Shown: in pieces, positions 55,866-64,000 of the stretch
How the letters are laid out: each line of letters opens with the position of its first letter
Numbering within the stretch: position 1 is the stretch's first letter
Assembly: GCA_905147135.1 (NCBI GenBank)
Contig: LR990049.1
Span: 9,689,428-9,753,427 of the forward strand
Reading direction: 5' to 3'
DNA: 64,000 bases
Source of the DNA: Blastobasis lacticolella
Taxonomy: Eukaryota; Arthropoda; Insecta; Lepidoptera; Blastobasidae
Notes under the pieces: model-generated
What the model saw: only the letters and a program-made list of their open reading frames with translations
Database searches by the model: none
What the model was told of the DNA's origin: nothing
Translations under genes and position numbers: made by a program

Positions 55866-56155
55866 ATTATAACGCAGTTAATGTACAAGAGTGCCGTCTT
55901 CGATGGTACGGCCACGTTTTGCGCAGACCGGCAAATTACGTAGGGAACAAATGTCTGGCCATGCCACCCCCGCCAGGCACGGGAAGGAGAGGCCGCCGAC
56001 CCAAGGAGCGATGGCTAGACGTCGTTATGAATGAGATGCGAGCCAACCTCACCACCAGGATGCCGAAGACTGAGCGGAGTGGACTAAAAGGAGTAGAAAG
56101 GCGGACCACGGGCCTTGCGTACCGACCGAAATTTAACGCTAAAATGATGATGATG
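55866..56155 (+). mobile_element. RTE-like LINE 3' end (family C)
   Basis: The + strand reads LRWYGHVLRRPANYVGNKCL, with a frame shift inside, then GRRGRRPKERWLDVVMNEMR, and ends TTTAACGCTAAAATGATGAT. Related copies: 62683-63132 (+), 1828-1940 (-) and 8625-8720 (-). Only the C-terminal end of the polyprotein remains. Confidence 0.75.
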
Positions 56156-57060
56156 CAACATGTATACGACCCACCCAGTGCGATACCGGAGACAGACATA
56201 TTTATGTTCGCTGATGACGTCGCAGCGATAATTACTGCTGACTCCCTAGATGAGTTGAAAGAAAAACTAAATGTTGTCGCTCACCAGTTGGACTGTTGGT
56301 TTCGGCAGAATGGGTTGATGTTAAACCTAACAAAAACCCAATTTGTTCAATTCGACCTGTCGGGCCGCGCGCGTCGGTCGTTGGTGGTGAACGTTGCCGG
56401 AGTCGCCATCGAACAGGTCGAGGTTGTTCCCTTCCTCGGCTTTCAATTAGATCAGTCTCACCTGGAACTTTCATATTGAGAAGCTCTGTGGAAGACTCAG
56501 AGGAGCGTGTTTTGCTTTAAGCCGCCTAAGCTTAACTCTGCCGCAAGAGGCTGTGCGAACATGTTACTTCGCGACAGTGCAATCCCTATTACAATACGGC
56601 GTTGAGCTGTGGGGCCACGCGGCGGAGTGGGAGCGTGTATTTAGGATGCAAAAGCGCGCCGTTCGAGTGTTAGCGCGGGTACCGCCTGATGAATCAGCGA
56701 AGCCACTTTTTGCGAAGCATAACATTATGACTTTGTCGTGTTTACTGATCTTCCAAATAGCTACATATGTGAGGGAACACCTGAACGACTATTCACGTAT
56801 TGGCGACTGTCACTCGTATGCTATCAGACATGCATGTCGGCTTTTACCTATACCGCATTTATTAGCTAAAACCTCGAAGACTATCCGGGTGATGGGACCA
56901 CCTGTGTACAAAAGGCTACCACAATCGGTGGTAGAAGCTCCAAGCTTCGCAATCTTTAAGCGGAAACTTCACCAGTGGCTCATTGCGCAGGCGTTCTACT
57001 CGCTTCATGAATTTCTAGATATAAAATTACTATTCTTATACTATTCATAAATAGATATTG
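56156..57060 (+). mobile_element. LINE RT fragment from the YADD-type motif to the C-terminus
   Basis: Begins with PETDIFMFADDVAAIITADS (FADD catalytic box) and continues KEKLNVVAHQLDCWFRQNGL, LNLTKTQFVQF and VVPFLGFQLDQS. A one-base frameshift near 56458 follows, then WNFHIEKLCGRLRGA, LPQEAVRTCYFATVQSLLQY, GVELWGHAAEWERVFRMQKR and a long C-terminus ending at a stop at 57050. It sits directly after the ATGATGATG tail of the preceding LINE, so one of the two inserted at the other's end. One frameshift in ~290 codons suggests a fairly recent insertion. Confidence 0.8.
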
Positions 57061-57894
57061 GACATTTATATTCATTATTATTTTACAATAATTATTTATA
57101 TATTTATTTGACATTAATGATCGACCAATGTTATAATTTATATGATTGAATAATTAAATGCCTATTCTTTATTTTTGACATTTACAAATTTATTATTTAT
57201 GGACATGTTTATTATTTTTAAATTTATTATGAAATTATTGACTTATTTTTGTTTGATTAATTGTAACAAAGACACGAAATTAATATGTTTGCATGCTCTG
57301 ACCTAATCTAATGTTATGTATATAACCTATTGTACCTATGTAACATCAAAAGATTATGTCTATGTCTATATCAAAACATTATCTTCTGTAATAGCCTATT
57401 TTTGTAAACAATTAATATTAGTTTTAAATAAATCCTGTTACATTAGAACTCTTAAAAGGGGTATGTATAGTTGGCTACTGTAGCGGATAGTCGTCTAACG
57501 GTATAAATATCTTGGGGGGTTAGTTGGATAGACGCCTCACTGGTTATGTTTATTATTTACTGAGATTAAATTAAACTATAAAATCATCACCATCTCGGCG
57601 TCTTGACTTGGCGTATTTGTCCAGAGGCTAAGGACACACTGTAGGTAGGAGTTTGCTATTCATCGGTAGTTTTCCACAAGATGCATAAATATATGTCTAT
57701 ACAATGAAATATTGTGCATGGTTCAATCGATATCGTCATCATGTTAGTTTACGTAAGGCTAAGAGTATCTGTCGTAGTGACTTTTCTATCTATGAACAAC
57801 ACAGGTTTCATGTTTATAGAATACCTACATAAGTATTTCAAATGTTTTGACTTCAAAGGAGGACCGGCAGAAATGTATGGACCCAAGCCTATAT
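57061..57894. other. AT-rich LINE 3' flank and intergenic
   Basis: 57061-57470 may be the 3' UTR of the preceding LINE (many TTTATTATTT words, an AATAAA at about 57425). Nothing else was recognised. Confidence 0.4.
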
Positions 57895-58133
57895 GACCTA
57901 TAACGTTGAGCGATATGTCGTTGGAAAGGATTTTTCATTTTCTATAACTGTTACTATGGCAACAACTCTCAAATTGCTGTGGGAAAAAGCTATGGTCAAT
58001 TAAAGTAAAATTTTTGTACTGGAAAATAAGTGTCTTATATTACCAATGACGTTGAGCGATATGTCATTGGAAAGGATTTTTCATTTTATAGAACTTTTGC
58101 TATGGCGACAACTCTCGAATCGCTGTGAGAAAT
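57895..58133. repeat. direct repeat pair, 146 bp offset
   Basis: ACGTTGAGCGATATGTC.TTG, GAAAGGATTTTTCATTTT.TA, TATGGC.ACAACTCTC.AAT and GCTGTG occur at 57903-57985 and 58049-58128. The second copy opens with CCAATGAC...GTCATTGG, which forms a short hairpin. Confidence 0.75.
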
Positions 58134-59065
58134 AAGTCTAACAATTATCTAGTGCTCTATACTCATGTGTAAACTGAACTTGGTCTCCTATTACCTGGTC
58201 GCCGTATATGTCCAGTCTTATGATACCTTAAGAGGCACGAGGCCTTACAAGGCATGAAAGTGCTGCCATTTTAGGAAAAAAAAATCAGTTTCACTGACCA
58301 CTAAAAATTGTTATTATCAAATATCTGCTTAAATAAATGTTTACAAATAAACAATTTTTAATAGAAAAGGTTTGCAATACTTACCATAAAGACGGAATTT
58401 TTTGAAAATGTTTTACCTCAGGCGGTATTTGTGAAAACTAAAAATACCAGTAGTTTAATGCTATTAGACATTGATTTGAGCAGTTTTTTGATAATTTAAA
58501 CACTTTTACACGGTGCAAATCTTAGGGTGGTAAGCGGTACATTAAGAGTTGCAGCAACAATAAGTAGTATATTTTACTCGATTTTGGAAACGGAATAAAC
58601 CAGTAACAACTAATTAAAAACCCATTTCGTAGACAATGTAGAGCGCGATTTTTTGTACTAGGACGACATTCTCTAAATAACATAGCATAATTTATAGGTC
58701 GACAACTTAACTGGTTTATCGCCTGCGGTATGAGGAGGGCAGAATGGGTGACGTCATGTTACGTTTCGGGGCTGAGCGCGGGGGCGAGGGGCAGGGAGCA
58801 CAAGGGACATTTCTCAGTGCGCCCGCGGACTCCGCACAGCGCGGTTGGTTATCTTGTTACGGACTCTCGGAATAACGCACACGAGGTTAATTTACCGATG
58901 ATAAATCCCGAGGTGGAGGCTTGAAAATGTTTGCTAAAAAAATTAATAGAAGCACAGGGTTTCCAAAGTATGCGCCGTGGAGAGGAAGGAGGCGCTGTGA
59001 GGCGCTCCCATCTTCTCGTCTCAAAACTAAACTTAGATGTTCTTTTGTAAATATTGTATTTGTAT
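58134..59065. other. intergenic, locally GC-rich 58725-58800
   Basis: A perfect CRE-type TGACGTCA lies at 58749-58756 within a GC-rich stretch that stands out from the AT-rich surroundings. No recognisable exon follows. Confidence 0.35.
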
Positions 59066-59069
59066 TATC

Positions 59070-59440
59070 ATCATCATCATATCAGCCGAAAGATGCCTAT
59101 GCCCACTGTTGGGCATAGGCATCCCCCAGAGATCTCTACAAAGGGTATTGCGCCTTCCGCATTCAGCTACACCTGCGATCTTTACCAGATCGTCGGCACA
59201 CCTAGTGGGAGGCCTACTCAAGCTGCGTCTTCCGGTACATGATCGCCGCTCGAGAACGTTACTGCCCCATAGGCCACCTGTTCTGCGAACTATGTGCCCT
59301 GCCCGCTTCGCAATCTTTGGCAATAGTTCGCTTGCGGATCTCCTCATTCCTGATTTGATCGCGCAATGACAATTCAACTATAGCCCTTTTCATCGCCCTT
59401 TGGGCGACAGTGCGTTTTCTTATAAGGCCCACAGTGAGCC
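59070..59440 (-). mobile_element. RTE-like LINE 3' end
   Basis: On +, ATCATCATCATCATATCAGC, CGAAAGATGCCTATGCCCAC is the inverse of the family 3' end. The minus frame reads AGHIVRRTGGLWGSNVLE, then GRRSLSRPPTRCADDLVKIA. Confidence 0.75.
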
Positions 59441-59784
59441 ATAAAATAAATATAAAGAAAAACTTACTTTTTGCACCGAATTAAAAATCAAGATTTAGTT
59501 TTAAAAGCCATTGGCAAAGATTAGGTTTCTCGTCTCGGGATATTATACCACAAAATAAAGAACGGCCCGCCCCAAGCAGAAGGTCCACTGGAAACAAATC
59601 GCCATTTCCGTCACGCACACATTGACGTTTCGTTTACAGGCATTCTCAAGCAGCTTCAAGCAGTGCTCGGTCGGGATTGTTAAAGCGAAAATTCGTTGTA
59701 TTGTCGACGTAAATTGAATATTATTTAATGAAACGATATTATTATTGATAAAATAAAATTACTCGTACGTAACTAAGATTAGTG

Positions 59785-59935
59785 CAGCGTGGGTAGGCCT
59801 CCCACAAGGCCTGGTAAGGATCGCAGTTATCAGCTGGATGCGAAAAACACAGGACCGGCCTTTGTGGAGATTTCTAAAGGAGGCCTATGCCCAGCAGTGG
59901 GCGTCTTCTGGCTGATAGGATGATGATGATAATGA
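59785..59935 (+). mobile_element. RTE-like LINE 3' end, short
   Basis: GCGTGGGTAGGCCTCCCACA, AGGCCTGGTAAGGATCGCAG...GGCCTATGCCCAGCAGTGGG, CGTCTTCTGGCTGATAGGAT, GATGATGAT. It lies 350 bp from the copy at 59070 in opposite orientation. Confidence 0.75.
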
Positions 59936-60495
59936 ACTAAGATTACTTAATAACATACAAGCAACGCACGTAGAGTCCAAAAACTGATCGGTGACCATTT
60001 CAGACTTTGAGGCTAGTCGAACTTCAGCACCGCTACGAGATATAACGCCGATGGCGAAGCGAGGTTGACCAAGATCAGTTTTTAACAGAACAAAAACCCG
60101 TCTAGTCGGAAATGCCTGTCTATTCTATTATAAAAAAATTTGTGACCACCTTCTTTCTCCATTATCAGTTCAACTAACTAATACCATTGCATTTTTATCT
60201 AATTGATTACCGATTAGTGGATCAAATCCCAGGTCAGGGTCCTTACCCTAATATTCTCAGGGTCTGATGATGTAATGTGGTAGCGATGAATTTTAAAAAG
60301 TGAATAAACAGTACCTCACTCGGTATTTAAAAAAAAAAATTAAAAGAGCATTATCTTTCCACTTGCAATCCATAATATTATATATTTATAGGTATTTATT
60401 TAATATTTGTGTTATTTATTATATATGTAGGTAATATTACTATTATATATATAGATACTTATTTAAGTAATTCAATTATATTATGTATTTGGGTG
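59936..60495. other. intergenic, no gene seen
   Basis: AT-rich. No exon or complete element recognised. Confidence 0.45.
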
Positions 60496-60660
60496 CACGT
60501 CATATCTGCCTCTCTATTCTAGCCCTCTCTCTTCGGTAGGTCTGCTCAAGTCTGCTGTAAGACATTTCTTATTAGAAATAAGCTGTACCTTTTGTGATTG
60601 TTATCTTTATGTTCATATTATTGTAAGTTTCTTTGTGCGCAATAAATGGTTAAATAAATA
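60496..60660 (+). mobile_element. LINE C-terminal/3' end remnant
   Basis: The + strand reads GLLKSAVRHFLLEISC-like sequence across 60540-60600 (with frame breaks), then TTGTGCGCAATAAATGGTTA and an AAATAAATAAA tail. 5'-truncated. Confidence 0.4.
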
Positions 60661-62682
60661 AACAGTATGTATTTTTACGCTTACTAAAGACATAATGTCT
60701 GGAGATGGTATAGAAAATCTTATAACAACAGCTTGAGAAGCAATTATGATGAATGAAGCAAAATTTAGAATAAATACAGTAGCAACCCTAGTGACTCGAC
60801 AAGTTTACGTCATAATTTTCGATAACGACGGGAGTGGACCTTCTGTTAGTTTTCTATTTTGTGATTATACTTAATCTTGGGACAAGTTCGGGTATAATCT
60901 CGTGTGCGTTCTTTTGCCGAGGAACGTCATCAACTGACGTTTCGCGGACGAAAATGCTCACTGCCCGGCGCCCCGCACCCCCGCGTTATTCCATAAAAAT
61001 CACCCTCCCACCTACCTTACCTACCGCTGGCGATATACCAGTTAAGTTGTCGATCTATAGTTGTGGGTATACAGTTTGGATATCATGATCATGTTATTGT
61101 TGGACTTGCTAAAACTTAGACCACTTTTCATGGAAGGTACTCAAGTGCTCAGCAAGTTCTCTTTTCGCAAAACTGCACGGACAATTTTGATAATTGCAAT
61201 TTCTCTAGCGATCTCAATTTTTTTTGTGGATAAAATGTAGCTTATGTTACTCGCTGATAATGTAGTTTTCTATAGGTGGAATAATATTAAAGATCGATTC
61301 ATTACAAACAAAAATACAAATATTTTCTCTTTATGTGCTCTTAATAATATTAGTATAGACCATAGAAAAAAAATATATCTACAGAAGCAGAGAGAACTAC
61401 CGAGTTTTAATTCGAGACAAAATGTCACACATCTCTATAACACACACTAATGCAAATGCAGGGACGGAACAAGGCAGCACATCTGCAATGTTATATTTTG
61501 CTACGACTTTCCACTCGTAACAAATATAAACAAATCTGACTTGTGAATATATTTCGCTCCGGATGATTTTGTCATTTTTTAAAACTTTTCCTTTAATTTT
61601 ATATTGACATTATAATAAAAGGTAAAGTGTCTAGTGAATCAAACCCACGCCCTGATACCTACCACCGTCTTTTTGGTCTCTCAATCATACGTACCGTGAA
61701 TCGGCAGTGCTTGCTTTTGCATGAAGGAGGGTTTTGAGGATTTTGACCGGTATAAATGTTTATTTGTTGTCTCATAACTTCTAAACTTAGTAGGTACCTA
61801 CTTACTTATCGTTAGAAGTATCTTTATTATCCACAGGTTGGCCTATGTGACTTCACAATAAATTGAATATGATGCCCTCTAGAGGACAAAATAATAAAAT
61901 AAATTAAAAGGATAGACATTAAACAGGCAGCATATTCTTTATTTTCAGTAAAATTCATATAATGGTGATACACCAGGACTGAAGGGACTTGCATCTACTT
62001 ATTATCTTGTTCTTGAAAATGTTTACAACGCAACACTTCACTAGAAAAACAAATAAATGTAAATAAACGTAAATACGCGATTAATCCGTTAAGTTGTTTC
62101 ATAAAATGTCAGAACATTAAAAATGTCATTTAGGTACATTTTTGGTATGAATCCCTAATTTATACATATAAAATTGAGGACCCCTATATACAAGATTTGA
62201 GTATTTTAATTTTATACAATTAATACTAAATCCGACCCCTGTTAGCATCAAAATATTTTCAATCACCGACATATTGCTTGAAAATTCACACTATTACGAT
62301 GCATATTTTTGTCACAATTTCTAAAATTGATTCCCGATCGCCGCGATCACGAATGAAGCTTAGAGCTTATATGTATAGACGAAAAAATGGGATAGCAAGA
62401 TTCATAATCACTGTAGAGTGAGCGAACAGGGAATATTTGTGATTTGTGTCAGAATGTAGTTTGTCGTAATCGTGAAAAAGAGTGCGCCACCAACTCAAGG
62501 GGTAACAGCTAAAGTACTCAGGTTGACAGTCATTTATTGTTGCAAGAGCAGTATAATCTGTTTCTACATTTAGTACCTGGTATAATACGAGACGGAAAAG
62601 TCAAATAAACGACCAGAGTGGTCCCCTATTTTACAAGCTAAATACCCCCAAAATGTCGATAAAGCTGAAGGCACAAGACTAT
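60661..62682. other. intergenic, no gene seen
   Basis: Includes an 84-codon frame at 60834-61088 that starts with GTG and has no domain, judged spurious. AT-rich otherwise. Confidence 0.45.
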
Positions 62683-63132
62683 CATTAGTGCTGCTCTCGT
62701 ATACGGTAGCGAGACTTGGCCCCTGTTAGAGCAACAGAAGCAGAAGCTGCGTGTCACGGAAATGAAGATGCTGCTGTGGATGTGTGGAGTGTCACGGAAG
62801 GATCGCGTTTAAAACGCCCACATCCGGGGTAGCCTTGGCGTCCGTGACATCGCAGATAAGCTGCAAGAATGCCGCCTTCGATGGTACGGCCAGACATGTC
62901 TTGCGTAGCCTGGCAAGTTACGTAGGGAACAAGTGTCTGGCCATGCCGCCCTTGCCGGACACAGGAAGGAGAAGCTGGCCCAATAAGCGATGGCTTGACG
63001 TAGTCAAGAATGATATGCGTGCCAATAAGCTCATCACCAAGGTTGCCGAAGACAGAGTGAGATGGGCCAGAAGTAGCAGGAAGGCGGACCCTGGGCACAA
63101 CTGGGACATAACGCCAAGGTGATGATGATGAT
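62683..63132 (+). mobile_element. RTE-like LINE 3' end (family C), longest copy
   Basis: The + strand reads ALVYGSETWPLLEQQKQKLR, VTEMKMLLWMCGVSRKDRV, a stop, GSLGVRDIADKLQECRLRWY, then frame-shifted NDMRANKLITKVAEDRVRWA. It ends AACTGGGACATAACGCCAAG, GTGATGATGATGATG. Several stops, so it is inactive. Confidence 0.8.
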
Positions 63133-64000
63133 GTTTGCACAAGCTTATTTGGTTTTTTAAATTGTTTACAATAAACAACACAACACTTTTCTACGAGGGA
63201 AAACTCCATCACCAACTCCTCTCTACACTTTTTGTCAGACATCTCACCGGAGTTGACTTACTAATTAATTAATTAATAGTTTTAATGACAAATCATATTC
63301 GTAGTATAATCCATAAAATAATAGAAGTATTTATCGTGACTAATGGAATTACATTAGTAACGGGAAGTTCAGCAGAAAGCACCCGGAAATACCACAGATA
63401 ATAATAATTATAGGGCGCAGAATATGCAGGCTATTTGGTTGTCTGGATGGAATGTTGTAACACTATGAAGTGGCGCTGTTGTCTCTAGACTAGCTATATA
63501 CTTAGCTAATGTTTATAGTTCCGCTTAAAACCACGGGAGTTTAAAGATGAAACACTACCTAGTTAAGCCCCGTGGTTATCAGCGGTAGTACATACATTAT
63601 TTTATGTAGGTATATATATAGCTATGCCAGAGAAAAGAGCGGCACTCTTCATGACTCTTCATAGGTACTAAATGTTGAAGCAGATTATACTTAGTTCCTT
63701 TTCACGACTTTCCTGGACAAACTGCAGATGTTGTTGAGGGTATACATACAGTCTAAATATCCAAACAACCATAACGCCGCTTTTCTCAGAAGTGAACCTT
63801 TAGTAGAAAGAAGTAAAGTCGCGTAACTGCGTGACTGATCTAAATTAGTTTAGTTCCAATTTAAGACGCAGGAAAAATTGGAAAACACGCAAGCTAGACA
63901 TAGCGATCTTTAACAGGCAAAAAGTTGTAATTATATTTTAGGACTTGCTAATTTTGATTAACTTAATTTTTCCTGAAAATCCTCTGTCCAAAATCCATCC
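63133..64000. other. intergenic, no gene seen
   Basis: AT-rich with an (ATTA)n stretch near 63262-63277. No exon, RNA or complete element recognised. Confidence 0.45.

Noticed and set aside
60834..61088. 84-codon frame with a hydrophobic start (60834, +)
   Set aside because: It begins with GTG, has no ATG near the start, no domain and no splice context; chance frame.

Overview
The window is eukaryotic and insect-like, almost certainly a moth or butterfly. It is AT-rich, its genes are split by GT-AG introns, and it is full of element types common in Lepidoptera: tRNA-derived SINEs, RTE-like and jockey-like LINEs, Helitron-like ends and foldback elements. Nothing bacterial or viral was seen. 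All statements come from reading the sequence; no database search was run.

Three protein-coding loci and one tRNA can be supported. (1) A tRNA-Ser(GCU) lies at 7070-7151. (2) A complete 12-exon gene on the + strand (16521-24112) encodes an 827-residue secreted protein with a signal peptide, a von Willebrand A-like domain with a degenerate metal site and a C-terminal GPI-anchor-type tail; I cannot name it. (3) The first coding exon of RING-box protein 2 (Roc2/Rbx2) is at 34994-35147 (+); I could not find the remaining exons. (4) A complete 3-exon facilitated trehalose transporter (Tret1-like, 491 aa) is on the - strand, coding 49878 down to 40430, with a 6.8 kb first intron and a TATA/initiator pair near 50010-50042.

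Layout: 1-12.4 kb is intergenic with SINE, LINE, Helitron and MITE debris plus the tRNA. 12.4-15.3 kb is a decayed non-LTR retrotransposon whose ORF1 carries an SGNH-hydrolase-like segment. 16.5-24.1 kb is the GPI/VWA-like gene, with nested retroelements in its introns. 25.5-32 kb is retroelement-rich: a Helitron-like unit, SINEs, an RTE fragment, a ~143 bp tandem array and the 5' half of a GC-rich jockey-like LINE. 32.3-34.8 kb is a set of nested inverted-repeat elements ending about 220 bp before the Roc2 start codon. 36.3-38.9 kb is LINE debris followed by two perfect palindromes. 40.4-50.1 kb is Tret1 with its element-filled intron. 50.1-64 kb is intergenic, with RTE-like, LINE and Helitron-like copies.

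The genes show no operon-like link. The most informative structural signals are a SINE family that shares its 3' end with a LINE family in the same window, the stacked foldback elements next to Roc2, and a pair of identical X-box-like palindrome cores.
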